This document shows, piece by piece, positions 32,215-44,240 of a stretch of 64,000 bases of DNA. The position numbers were made by a program, and so were the translations under genes. This DNA comes from Papio anubis (lineage: Eukaryota > Chordata > Mammalia > Primates > Cercopithecidae). Position 1 is the first letter of the stretch. Every line of letters begins with the position of its first letter. The notes under the pieces were generated by a model, which saw nothing but the letters and a program-made list of their open reading frames with translations, had not been told where the DNA came from and did not search any database. The DNA is taken from NCBI RefSeq assembly GCF_008728515.1, contig NC_044981.1, positions 108,739,702-108,803,701 on the forward strand, in the 5' to 3' direction.

Positions 32215-32530
32215 TATCCATTATATATATAAAATTATATGTATATTTATAAATTTATTTATAAATATATACTATATATACTATATATAGTATACTATAT
32301 ATTATATATGGTATACTATATATATTACTATTATATAGTATATTATTTATATACTATAGTAATATATATACTATTATATATAATATATACTATTATAAGT
32401 AATATATACTATTATATATAGTATACTATACATAGTATATATATTACTTATATAATAGTATATATAAGTATAATGTGTAGATGTGTGTGTGTATATATGT
32501 ATGTGTGTATATACATATACACTTCAACCT
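32215..32530. repeat. AT-rich microsatellite with second palindrome
   Basis: TA/TACTATA-type repeats fill about 300 bp. Within them 32384-32412 is an inverted partner of 32432-32465 ('aagtaatatatactat' against 'atagtatatatattactt') with a ~19-bp spacer, able to form a cruciform. Confidence 0.85.
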
Positions 32531-33895
32531 TGGTATCTTCTTTTCCGAATTCTCCCCTATGAGAATGTAAATTAGTTAACAGCAGGGAGCTTGAATTATT
32601 TATGTTCCATTCCCATTGCCTCATGTAATGTCTTGCACATTATCAATAATAAACTCATACTTAATGCTGTAATAATGGATTGACAAAAACCCATAATTTT
32701 CTTTCTACACATTTATTTTACATCAGTGTATATGTATACACACATTCATATCTATTCTCTGTATAATTGTAATCACTTATAAAATTATAAAGGATATTTA
32801 GTAATATTCAAACATGAAAAAATAAAACTATTTAGCTAGATTGTTATCTCTGTAATGATCTGCTCTGCATTCTCCTCTTGTTTTGTCCAAATTTTGCCAG
32901 CTGTATTTGGCACATCCTACAATAATCTTGCCCCTTGCCAATTATATCATTTTTCTGACACACAGACCTCATCTCCAGCTCACACAAAGTCATTTGAAAT
33001 GCCATCCATGTTCACTGATCCCACAGAGTTGTCTCTGCCTAGCTTGCCTACTCTCCTCTTCATCTCAGGATGGTTGCACATTCAGTTTTTCTTTATATGC
33101 AATAACTCCGTGTTTGAAAATTTTAAGAGAAATGCCTTCAGTTCCTGTATGCAAAAGATCATGATTAAGAGCAGTTTGCCCGGATGTGTAGAATATACCC
33201 TAGAAAACTCCAGTGGTCTTTTACTATTTCTTCACCCAAAGCAAGTAACTAGAAAAGCAGGGAAAAAAATCTGTCAGGTTCAAATGGAATATTTAACTCC
33301 ATAAGTACACATTCAGTAAGTCCTGAGTGATGTAATATGTAGATAATATTAGTGAAAAAAGATCACTTAGTATTTCATTTTAATACCCTATTTATCCACA
33401 CGTGCCTTGCATCTACTGTTTGCACATACTCATCTGCCGCAGATCTCGTCATTTGTGTTAATTTCATTAGGCCAGAATAACTTTCCACACGTTGAGGGCA
33501 CAGTCTATGTTTTGCTAGGTCTGGTGACTCAGGAATAGCAGTCGATTTTTTCTCAGAAATCTTAAATCTCTCCTTGCACGTGATTTTCTCAAACTTAGCT
33601 CTAGTTGCAATCTATAGTTATCGATTTCTGCAGCATATTCCTCTGTAGAACATTTCCTGATGCTCTGTCCTTTCATCCAGGAATGCCTTTTCTCTCCGTT
33701 TTCTCCATCCCACTTCACATTCTGTAAAAATTTTAAAGACAAAGACTTTGATAAAGAAAACAAGCAAACACATAAAACCCCTTTCAATAGTAATTGTTTT
33801 AATCCTCTGCTGCCCTAAGTGCAAGTGGGATAGGAAAAGTGATGTCATTTGATATTCTTTGCATCAACTGAGTGTTTTGAAAACAAATAAAGCAA
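32531..33895. other. Unrecognised sequence
   Basis: It contains the longest unexplained open frame of the window (32855-33304, plus, 149 codons), with an overlapping 93-codon frame at 32883-33164. Neither shows a recognisable domain, and composition shows no coding bias I can detect. No gene is called. Confidence 0.5.
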
Positions 33896-33904
33896 ACAAA
33901 AAGC

Positions 33905-34075
33905 TGGCATCCTAGACCACACTTTCTCCAGCTCTCATGTGCATATGAATTACCTGGGGATCTTTTAAAATGGAGTGGAAGGGAGCCTGAGATTCTGATT
34001 ACTTAACAAGCTCTGAGGTGACTCAACCTGCGTGTCCAGGGCCACACTTTGAGTAGCAAACTCTCGGGCTTCCGT
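33905..34075 (+). repeat. MER5A-like hAT MITE
   Basis: 'catgtgcatatgaattacct' followed by 'gagattctgattacttaac' and the end 'ggccacactttgagtagca' matches the MER5A order. Confidence 0.8.
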
Positions 34076-35840
34076 TACCACCTGTGAAGTCAAGATGTCT
34101 CACAGCAGGACCAGGCACTTTTGTTCTCACTAAGCTGCCCCGGGGGACCACATGTAACCAACAGACAACTTCCACAGGCCAACATCTGGGAACAAATGGA
34201 ATACATATCTTTCACTGATGTTTTGTGTTCTGTAATTGAGTGTTCTTTAATTTTATGGAGACAGCATTCTAACAAGTCACTTTTAATTCAATCCTTCAGT
34301 TACTACGGGTGATTATTATACATTGAAATGAAACTGAGAAACTTATCATTGTATCCTAAGGTAACTTGTATGTAAGATCAATCATTTTTCAAATTGAAGA
34401 CATGAGTAGCAGGAATCAACGTGCATGTACCCTTAACTATATGTGCTGTACCAATACGTTAACTGAAATGACTATTTTTCATAAATGCCTGCAATTTTCA
34501 AAAAAAAGATGTTATAAAACATGCTGTCACTAGTATGTGGAATTTTTCCCTTAAGGTATCTCTAGCATTATTAAGATCTCAAACCCACCGTGACAAAAGC
34601 CTTTTATTAGCTTTTATTACCTAATTTCAATTTGAGAAAATTTCCCTTCAGCAAAGTATCTGAAATTATTAATGAAAAAATTTGAAAGCTAAGTTATACA
34701 AGGTTACATTTCTTATTGGAAAAAATATCTGGTAGTGGAATGAAAGAGATTGTCAAATAAATGACTATTATTAAATATTGTATAGGCTTCTAGAAAGATT
34801 AACTAAAATGTATTTCTGATACACATTCAACATATAGCAGACTTAGGTTAAAAATATTTTAAGCATGAAGGCTTGAGCCTCTCTCATTCACCTAGTGTCT
34901 GATTTTACCAGCATGGTCTTTGCCTATCATGTGATTTAACTTTAGGCTATGCATCCACTTAGAGAAGACGCTAAAATGTAATTTTGTGCTAATGATGCTG
35001 TGGACATATGATTTGTATCATTCATTGGTGGCTGCAGCTACATGTGCTTTAATTTTTGTGGGGACCACCCTACTCAATTGTATCTATTACTTTAGTATTT
35101 TGTTGTGTACCCAGGAATTCTTACAGTCCTATAGGGAACAGAGACAAGAACCCAGAAGATTCTTTATACTCCGCCTAGAGCCTTTCTGGATGAAAATTTT
35201 CAGAAGACTTTTATCTAAATAAGAAAGAATTTTTTTTTTTTTTTTAGTTTTTTAGCATTGATTTAGTATATCTTTGAGATGTCTGATGGCTAAAGGCATA
35301 TGGTACTATCTTTTGAGCTCAAATCATGTGATAAAAATAGAGGTAATTACAGAGCATAAGAAAATTTGATCTTGACTCAAGATATTAATAATCTTGATTG
35401 TACTCTTTCTACCTCTCACTTAAAATTGTAAGGATGACTTTTAGAACTTTCTCTATTATGATCATAATGTTAAATCATATCCAGTTATACTTGAGAACTC
35501 CTATATTTTTAACAATTAAAATATTTTTGATTCTTTCTTTTGTATCCTCAGTGAATACTATCTCCCATCTCATTTGTGATGATAAAGAAAAAGTGAGCAG
35601 AATATCCTAGAATTTAAGATCTTAGCAAGTGTTGATAATTTTCTCTTTATTCTCTCTAAAATTCTCCCTAATCCTTCAACCCATACTTAAATTTGTAATA
35701 AGCACTGCACACTTCGGTCACACTCCTACAAATGACACTACCATCCTGTTATACAGACTGCAAAATCTCTTAAATAATGCCTTCTCCCATATCTACTTAC
35801 TTCCTAAGTCGGTTAGGAGAATCATATATTTCACAGTATA
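34076..35840. other. Unrecognised AT-rich sequence
   Basis: No gene or repeat is recognised apart from a T-run at about 35230-35246. Confidence 0.5.
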
Positions 35841-35852
35841 AGAATAATAATT

Positions 35853-36143
35853 AGGCTGGGCGTAGTGGCTCACAACTATAATTCCAGCACTTTGGGAGGC
35901 CGAGATGGGCAGATCACCTGAGGTCAGGAGTTCAAGACCAGCCTGACCAACATGGTAAAACCCCATCTCTACAAAAATACAAAAATTAGTGGGCATGGTG
36001 GCGGGCACCTGTAATCCCAGCTACTCGGGAACCTGAGGCAGGTGAATTGCTTGAACCCAGTAAGCGGAGGTTGTAGTGAGCTGAGATCACACTACTGCAC
36101 TCCAACCTGGGCAATAGAGCAAGACTCCAACTCAAATAATAGT
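35853..36143 (+). repeat. AluS-like element
   Basis: A dimeric Alu from 'ggctgggcgtagtggctc'. The tail is degenerate ('caaataatag'). The target duplication 'aataataatt' is exact at 35843-35852 and 36144-36153. Confidence 0.93.
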
Positions 36144-36153
36144 AATAATAATT

Positions 36154-37400
36154 GGAGAATTTTTATTTTATATCTTATTAAAGGCAACTGAAATATGCAG
36201 GGACAAAGAATCTCAATCTTTACAGAAGACCCAGGAGATAGTAAATATACTTAAGCCAAAAATGTGTTAGCTTGTCGGCAACAGTTTCAAGAATAAAATG
36301 CTTGATGAGCTCAGGGAGGAGAAAGGAAAATAAAACATGTGTCTGAGAATCATATTTGAATTAAAACATACAACATTCCTATTTGTAAGCTTGAAATGGT
36401 TTCTGAGTTTTACAAAGTTACATATCACAACTATTCAAGTGATAGGGCAGTTGAAAATGTCTCCAGTGCCTCCTTGTTCTCACCTAATACAGACTTTCTC
36501 TAGGTGTATATCCGAGTCAGATATATTTCTTTCTGGTTTCTGACTCATATTATTTCTTATCTACTTCTGCTTTTCTGCTATTTTGGGGTTTAATTCATTA
36601 ATTAATACAAGCATTTTGCTTTCTTCAAAACTGCTGTACAAAAGTGTGGCTATAGAATCTTCAGCTCTCAGTGTCTCTAAATTGGATGTTACTGATCTGT
36701 AAAAATCAGCGATTATACTCTACACTGGGCCATGGCAGGCTTAGTGTTTTAAAGTCCTTTTGGAATGACCTAAGTTTTCTGACTTGGAGTCTGAATTAAA
36801 AAATAATGACTCATGCATGCTGTCACTTTACTTACCAATTCCTCCGTGACACCATTCAGCAGCCCTCAGTCAACAGTGGTGCAGAATATAACTCTATCAT
36901 CACTTAAGGAAATTTTGTGAGGTTCTGGTTTGGTGGGAGTTGGAAAATAATTAAAGTTACACGTGTGCTTTTTTATAAAATACATATGAAAATAATATAT
37001 GTGAACATATTCTTATAGTACAAAGCAGTAACAAAAACTGAGTGGTTATTTCTGGGCTGGTGAAGTACCATCATCAATACTTTTAGGCAAGGTAGAAGGG
37101 AGTTCCAAAATTCACATGGATGTCAATATAAATTTTAAGAATTTTGGAAATGTTTTAATAAAGACAGCATGAGACAGAGGAAATTGGATATTATACGCAA
37201 TCACATCTACCTATAATGTAACAATGGTAAGACAGTGATTCACACCATTAGGGAGTATAAAAGGGGGATATTCGATCCATATTTCTACTACCCATAGACG
37301 ACATGGCAGAAGAATCAAACTTTAAAGCACAAGACACAACGGAAAGGGCATTTGGGGAAAACAATTGTCCAGAGTAACATAAATAACCCTGGAAAAATAG
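36154..37400. other. Unrecognised sequence with one TATA-like motif
   Basis: No gene is seen. 'gtataaaaggggg' at 37256-37268 resembles a strong TATA box but stands alone in unannotated DNA. Confidence 0.4.
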
Positions 37401-37420
37401 ACTGTTCTCTGAATAATCTT

Positions 37421-37717
37421 TTTTTTGTTTGTTTTGAGACGGAGTCTTGCTCTATCGCCCAGGCTGGAGTGCAGTGGCGGGATCTTGGCTCACTGCAAGC
37501 TCCGCCTCCCGGGTTCACGCCATTCTCCTGCCTCTGCCTCCCGAGTAGCCGGGACTACAGACGCCCGCCACCTCGCCCGGCTAGTTTTTTGTATTTTTTA
37601 GTAGAGACGGGGTTTCACCATGTTAGCCAAGATGGTCTCGATTTGCTGACCTCGTGGTCCACCCGTCTCGGCCTCCCAAAGTGCTGGGATTACAGGCTTG
37701 AGCCACCGCGCCCAGCC
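37421..37717 (-). repeat. Young AluY, Old World monkey-like
   Basis: A full-length minus-strand Alu with an exact 14-bp target duplication 'ctctgaataatctt' (37407-37420, 37718-37731). On its own strand it shows 'ggctcaagcctgtaatccc', 'aatacaaaaaactagccggg' and 'gggcgaggtggcgggcg', a combination I associate with macaque/baboon AluY subfamilies. Divergence is low compared with the other Alus here. Confidence 0.95.
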
Positions 37718-37731
37718 CTCTGAATAATCTT

Positions 37732-38035
37732 GATACAAATTGTATTTCTTCTTAAGACATTTTGTTTTTGTTCTGTTGCTTGTTTTTTGTCTTTTGCAGG
37801 GATGGAGAAAGAAACAAAGCTATTAGCTCTGCATATCTAAGTTTGTAATTATTCAAGTTGGTAAAAGAAAAATATGAAAAATAACTAGCATTAGTCCTAT
37901 CAACGTAATAGGTTTATGTAAAGTGACTTAAGAAGATAGTAGACAATAACGTCTAACATTTATCTAATAACATGTTATTGAATACTGAATGTATGCTTTC
38001 AAGTGACACACGTTATCTCTGTTTACCTGAAAATT
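37732..38035. other. Unrecognised sequence
   Basis: Nothing identifiable between the AluY and the MIR. Confidence 0.5.
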
Positions 38036-38039
38036 GGCC

Positions 38040-38195
38040 TGGAAAATAAACACATTATGTTCATTCCACAAGAGAGGAAACTGAAACCCAGAGATGACAT
38101 GTAGCTCACCCAAAGACACACCTCTCTGTGGCAGGTGAGACGTGCCATATTATTGCCATTTCTAGCTCAAGTCTCTCTGATTCCAAATCATGCCA
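38040..38195 (-). repeat. MIR SINE
   Basis: 'agaggaaactgaaacccaga' and 'ctcacccaaagacacacctc' are the antisense MIR core. Confidence 0.65.
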
Positions 38196-39445
38196 CCTCT
38201 TGAAAGTGAGGAAGTGGGCATGGAGAAGCTACATTTAAAGTCAATGCATTGAATCCATACAAAAAGTCCACATAAAAATGAACACAACCATGCCAATACT
38301 GCCTGGAATTTGCTGAATGTAATTATGTAAATAACAAAAAATAAAATAAAAATGGTTGATTTCTCTAACATGTTTGAGCAGCCCATTTAATGACCATGAT
38401 TTAAATAGGTAACTTTATATTTTTAATAGCACATTTTAAATTAAGAAATATAAATCCCTTTGAGTCTGATTACTGTGAAGAACCAACACAGTTAGGGCAC
38501 CTACCACCATGTGAATTTCATAATCCAGTACTTCACAACTGAGTATTGGATGATCCGAGGAATAATTGAATTTTCAAGGAAAGTCAGCCATTGAAACAGA
38601 CCCCTTGGGATTCCTGAATGAAAACAATCATGCTAGTTACGGGCATGCCTGATTTTTTTAAAAAGCCTGGGCATCTCTTTGGTGTACACCAGATTAGGCA
38701 AGCATCTATGGGAACCTTACTAAAAGTAAATTCTGTATTGGTCAAGGCTTGATAAATTAGACTATAAATTTTCCAATCCCTGTCCGCTCTTGAGAGACAA
38801 CTCATTCTGGGCTTATAACTCACAATACAGTTATACATTATAATTTATAACTGAGTTATAAACAAAAGGCATTTTTAATTAGTAAATGAGAAATGGCTGA
38901 TTTCAAAATTTGGCTCTTTTACTTAATAAAAATGGGACAATTTCTTCATCTGTATGATGAAAATAGTAAAAGCATACCTCAGCTTTCTTGTTAGGACAAA
39001 AATGAGACGATGTTTATAAAACGTTCAGCACATTATTAGCCTAATGCTGATTTGTTTGCTCCCAGGCTGTGTCTCACGTCTTTCTTCCTCTCTTACCATA
39101 TTTTTTGCAGTCATAATTTTCCCCTTAGAAATTATAGTAGTGTTGAGTAATAGTACATGCCAAAATAATATTTGATAAATGAAGTAGAAATATATGAGCA
39201 TACCTCAAAAATTCTCTGGAATCTATTTCTTAGAAGCTTGCACATTAAAGCAGAGGGCACTCTGTTGTGTGGATCTTTAATGGATTTCTCATTGTTGATT
39301 ACTTCTGGGTACTTAGTACCCAATAAGTGCTTGTTTATTTACTGATTGCTACAGGGAATGATGAAATCCTAGAAATGATTCTTGTTCCCACTTGCACTTT
39401 AAAAAATGAAGCGTGATTATCTTGAGTTCACATAGATTCCTTAAT
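38196..39445. other. Unrecognised AT-rich sequence
   Basis: No gene or repeat family is recognised. Confidence 0.5.
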
Positions 39446-39892
39446 ATATCCCTATCTGCATCTATAGTATCAACCCATAATTCACTGAGATGATATATTT
39501 TCTTAAGGTAAACAGGCTAAAAATAAACCAGTTCCCCCACTATGTATTACATATTTAAAATAGATCCAGAATACCCCTATCTGCACCCATTGTATATCCC
39601 TTTATTTATTTATCACTATTTGTACTCATCGTACAACACATGATTAACTGAGATGATGTATTTTCTTAAGGTAAACAGGCTAAAAATAAACCAGTTCCCC
39701 CACTATTATTACGTATTTAAAATAGATCTAGAATATCCCTATCTGCACCCATCATCTATCCCTTTATTTATCCCTATCTGCACCCATCATATCGACACAT
39801 GATTAACTGAGATTATATATTTTCTTAAGATAAACAGGCTAAAAATAAACCGATTCCCCCGCTATTATTACATATTTAAAATAGATCTAGAA
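39446..39892. repeat. Three-unit tandem repeat, about 160-bp period
   Basis: Units at about 39446-39570, 39571-39732 and 39733-39892 share 'taaacaggctaaaaataaac', 'ttcccccactattattac' and 'aaaatagatctaga'. Period is 163 bp between units 1 and 2 and 159 bp between 2 and 3. Unit 1 lacks about 37 bp found in the others. Unit 3 has a nested copy of 'ccctatctgcacccatcat'. Confidence 0.93.
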
Positions 39893-40360
39893 GCATACTG
39901 CAAAGACCTGCCCTTTCTCTTCTTCCTAAATGCCATGAAAATGTTGAATCTAGCAAACTTTATTTTTAGGGTACATATGTGTGTGTGCACATGCACACAA
40001 ACCTGTGCATGTTTAATATGGTAAGTAATTACCTATGAGTATTTTCTTTTTCCTGTGCAGGGAGTTGAAATCCTCCATTAATGTAATAACAGTTTGAAGC
40101 ATTCTAAAAGAGGTCTGATGGGTGATGAGGAACTAATAAACAAAAACGACATTAGAAGTGAAAAGGCTGACAATTTGGACAGGCTGCAATCTTCTTATAC
40201 TGTTTGGAATCATATTTGAGGGCATTAGGGCTATTTTGTTTGTATTAGAAATAATAAAGTGCCAACTGTTCAAAAGGGGTTACAGACACAAAGAAAGACA
40301 CAAAGAAACTATGAATCATCCAGAACAATTGGTCAAAGAAAGAAAGGAATTCAGAATTTG
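39893..40360. other. Unrecognised sequence
   Basis: No gene is seen. A short TG-rich stretch lies at 39976-40010. Confidence 0.5.
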
Positions 40361-40365
40361 TTGGT

Positions 40366-40517
40366 TTTTTTTTTTTTAAGTAGAGATAGGGTCTTACTTT
40401 GTCACTCAGGCTAGACTACAGTGGCACAATTATAGCTTACTGCAGCCTTGAACACCTGAGCTCCAGCTATCCTCCTGCCTCAAACTCACAAGTAGTTAGG
40501 ACTACAGGCAGGTGTGG
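40366..40517 (-). repeat. AluJ/FRAM-like monomer fragment
   Basis: One Alu monomer on the minus strand: T-run, 'agagatagggtcttactttg', 'caggctagactacagtgg' and 'ggactacaggcaggtg'. It is heavily diverged and truncated. Confidence 0.8.
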
Positions 40518-40700
40518 AAATCTTTTTTTTAAAGGCTTTTTGTGTTGGGGGGAGGTGAGGGGCTCTCTTTGTATGTTATTAAACTGTGGTAATGCTTCAA
40601 TAACTGGTTACATTTATCCAGTTAGGACATAAGGCTGATGGGATCCTGCTTATAAACAAAAGAGGTTCTCTGATTTCCTTATTCAGCAGCTTGTATATTT

Positions 40701-40787
40701 CTTTTTTTTTTTTAACTGAGTCTTGCTGTGTCACCCAGGCTGGAGGGTAGTGGCGCGATCTCCGCTCACTGCAAGTTCTGCCTCCCC
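40701..40787 (-). repeat. 5'-truncated young Alu
   Basis: Only the last ~85 bp of an Alu plus tail are present, with little divergence ('gtcacccaggctggagggta'). Flanks 'gtatatttct' and 'ggatatttca' resemble a short target duplication, so this looks like a truncated insertion rather than a deleted full Alu. Confidence 0.82.
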
Positions 40788-40799
40788 GTGGATATTTCA

Positions 40800-41315
40800 A
40801 ATACAATATATTAACTTTGCAAAGGCTTACCTGTCAAGTACTAGAAATCCACTGCATTTGGAAATATTAACATTATTTATTCTGTGAAGCATACAAAGTT
40901 CAGTAAAAATATGAATAGTTTACAAGTAGTAAAAAAAAATAAGTTGAATCATAAAAGTGATAATGAAGGGCAGACTAAAATATATTTTAAATAGAAGAAA
41001 ATGTTTTCTAACAGCAAGAATACGAAAGATTAATTTTATAGGAACTGAAATTAGAAATTAGAAATAACTCACTTTATGAATTGAATCAGAAAAAATCCAC
41101 TTGTAAAATGCATTTTATCAATTGGAGGCATTTAATAAACATAGTATCATTACTATTGATGGGATCTGCAAAGGGAACCCTGATAGCCTTTGAGTTTGGT
41201 CAATTAGTTTTGCCAGGAGGTTACCAGTTGTATTAATTATTTCAGAGAAATACCGTTCGGCATCTGTAATTTACTATACTGTTTGTCTCTTTTTATTTCA
41301 AATATATATATTTTT
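40800..41315. other. Unrecognised AT-rich sequence
   Basis: No gene or repeat is recognised. Confidence 0.5.
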
Positions 41316-41319
41316 TCTT

Positions 41320-41505
41320 TTTTTTTTTAAGTTTTACTTTAAGTTCCAGGATACAAGTGCAGAACGTGTGGGTTTGTTACATAGCTATATGTGTGCCATG
41401 GTGGCTCGCTGCACCTATCAACCCATTGACTAGGTTTTAAGCTGCGCACGCGTTAGCTATTTGTCCTAATGCTCTCCCTCCCCTCGTTGCCCCCAACCCT
41501 CACAG
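41320..41505 (-). repeat. 5'-truncated L1 (L1P type) 3'UTR
   Basis: T-run, then 'aagttttactttaagttcca', 'gttacatagctatatgtgtg' and 'ctccctcccctcgttgccccc' follow the antisense 3'UTR of primate-age L1s. It stops at about 41505, where older L1 sequence begins. Confidence 0.8.
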
Positions 41506-44240
41506 ATATGTTTTCATCTGAATTATTTCCTTCCTTCTCCTTACTTGGTGTTTAATTTGCCTTTTTCTAATTTTCCATGCTGGAAACATACTATTGATTT
41601 AAACACCTTTCTTCTGTTTTTATGTAGGCATTTAAAGTATTAATTTCCTTAACTCACTGCTTTTGCTGCATCACAGAAATTTTGAAACGCCATGTTTCCA
41701 TTTTTATTCAGCTAAGAATATCTCCTCATTTCCTTGTGAGTTCTCCTTAATTCATGGGTTATTTAGAAGTATTGTGTAGTGTCTAATATTTGTAAGTTTC
41801 TAGGTGTATTTTATTATTGATTTCTAATTTAATTCTATTGTTAAAAAACACACCCTTTAATATTTCATTCTTTGGAAAGGTATGGAAACTTTTGATGGTC
41901 TAGTATATGGTCTACTTGATAATATTCCCTGTGCATGTGAAACAAATACGAATCTGAAGTTACTGGTCATAGGGCTCTAGAAATATCAACTAGGTCAGAT
42001 TATTAGATAGTGTTATTCATAAATTTTGCTCAGCTACTAGGAAAGATGCATTCTAATTTCCAACTGTAATTGTGGGTCAATTCCTCTCAACATTTTTTCT
42101 TACATTCTGAAGCTCTACTATTAGGTGAACATTTAAAATGGTCATGTCTTCCTGATGAATCATGCTTTTATGTTTACAAAGCATAGCTCTTATGATGGTT
42201 ATCCTACGTGTCCTGAAGTCTACTTTGTCTGATATTAATAGAGTCCCGTCAGCTTTGTTGTGCTGTAACATTTGCACACTATTACTTTTCCATTTCCCTG
42301 TGTCTTTATCATTGGAATCCTTGTGATTGGGTTTAAGTTTACCATTTTGCCATTATTTTTCCACTTTTTACCCTCTTCTATGTTTCTCCCTTCTGATTAT
42401 CCTGCCTTCTTTGGAATTAATATAGTATCTTTTAGCATTCTGTTTTATTTCTTCCACATGCTTTTTAGTTATATAAAAATTCATGTAGTCATTTCCTTTA
42501 TATCTTTTTTTACGAATTTTACTGGTTGTTCTAGGAAATACAGTATATCTCTTAACTCATTGCAATTGACATTCAATTTATATTATACCAATTCACACCT
42601 TACAAATGTAAAAACCTTTCAATATAGTTCCATTTAATATGCCCTTGTTCTTTGGACTTGTAGTGTCACTAATTTCACATAGATTTTAAATCCCGTAATG
42701 AAGAGATATCGTTTTACCTTAAGTAGACATTAATTTTTTTAAAGTTGTCTTTAAAAAATAAGAAACAGCTAGCTTTTTATATTTACCTTCTACTTGTATT
42801 TCAAATAGAAGTATTAAAACTTCTATCTTACAGTTTAGGTGTGCTGGTGGCAAATTCTCTTAGCTTAAAAAAAAAACATAAAATATCTTTATTTTTGACG
42901 AATATTTTTGCTGGATTAAAAGTTTGGGTTAAGTGTTTTTGTTGTTATTGTTGTTGTTGTAGTATGTGTATTTTGCTTTCTTTACTCTGGCCCCTGCTTG
43001 AAAGATGTCATTCCATTACTTCCAGCCTTGCTTCCGATGAGAAGTCAGACATAATTTCTATTGTTCTTTCTCCCTTTTTCATTGTCCCCCTTTTTTCTGG
43101 CTTTCAAAATTTGCCCTTTGAATTCGGGCTGGAGCAGTTTGTGTATGTACCTAGGTATGTTTAGCTTTTTGATATTCAACTTGGTTGAGACGTCCTGAGC
43201 TTCTTGTGTCTTATCTGTAAATAGATGCCTTTCACCAAGTTGGAGAAATCTGGACATTGTTACTTGAAATATTTTCTCTGTTCGTTTTCCCCTGTCCTCT
43301 CCTAGAACTACATTTATATTTTGTCTACTTGGTATTGTCTCAGAATCACTGAAGTGCTATTATTTTTCTGTAATTTACTTTTCTCTGTCTTCTTCAGGTG
43401 GGATAATTTGCACAGTCCTATCTGCAAGTTCATGACCATTCTTCTGTATGCCACTCATTTTTCATTAATTTTTTATTACAGCTGTTGTGTTGCTTAGTTC
43501 TAGAATTTTATAAAAAGTCTGTACTCCTCTATATGTAATGTGTCATTTTTCTATGGGTATTTTAAAGATTTTTCTTTTAACTGTGGTATTAGTAGTTTTA
43601 CTATGATGAGTTTGATGTGGATTTCTTCATATTCATCCTTCTTGGAATTGTCTGAACTTCAATCTCTTAAACTTCTGACTAAATTGATGAAACTTGGTAC
43701 ACCATAATGTATTTCAAAATTTTTCTGTCCCATTTTCTCTCTGCTCTCCTCCTGGACTCTAATTACAGACATGTTACTTTTGAATATTATCCCAGAGATC
43801 CCCGAGGTACCATTTATTTTTTAATCATATTCTCCCTCTCTTTTCTTTACTAATAAAACATCAGGTAATTTTTATTGAACTATCTTCTAGCACACCGTCA
43901 TTTTTCTCTCTCATCTCCAATCTGCTTTTATACCTACCCCAAGAAATTTTTAATCTTTAATATTGTATTTTTTAGTTCTAAATTTCCATTTGTTTCTTTT
44001 TAAAGTTTCTATTTATTTGCTTTGATTTCTTATGTTTTCATATATTAGGCACTTTTTTAGTGTTATTGAGTACAATTATAATAGCAGCTTTAAAATATCT
44101 CTTGCCAATTCTAACATCTAATTATTCATAAAGTTTTCCTGCAGTGATTGTGTGCTCTCTGGAGAACTGGTCATATTTTCTTCTTTCACTGGATTGAAGT
44201 TGAGTATGATGAGGATGTACCCTGGACATTGTAAAAATTA
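41506..44240 (-). mobile_element. Old L1 (L1M type), 5' half: endonuclease and ORF1 region
   Basis: On the minus strand, 42077-42277 encodes a degraded L1 endonuclease segment ('LLISDKVDF', 'IHQEDMTILNVH'). Further right, 42990-43060 antisense matches ORF1 ('gaaattatgtctgacttctc'), and 43550-44240 resembles old ORF1/5'UTR. The order ORF2 then ORF1 from left to right fits a single minus-strand element. No long frame survives. Confidence 0.65.

Noticed and set aside
32855..33304. 149-codon plus-strand open frame
   Set aside because: It has no recognisable domain, an overlapping 93-codon frame on the same strand, and sits in non-descript DNA with no splice-site or promoter context. Probably chance.
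37352..37723. 123-codon plus-strand open frame with Alu-like protein
   Set aside because: This is translated antisense Alu, a frequent false positive.
39446..39892. Possible CRISPR-like or satellite array
   Set aside because: Only three long, unequal units without spacer structure in a primate genome. It is an ordinary tandem duplication.
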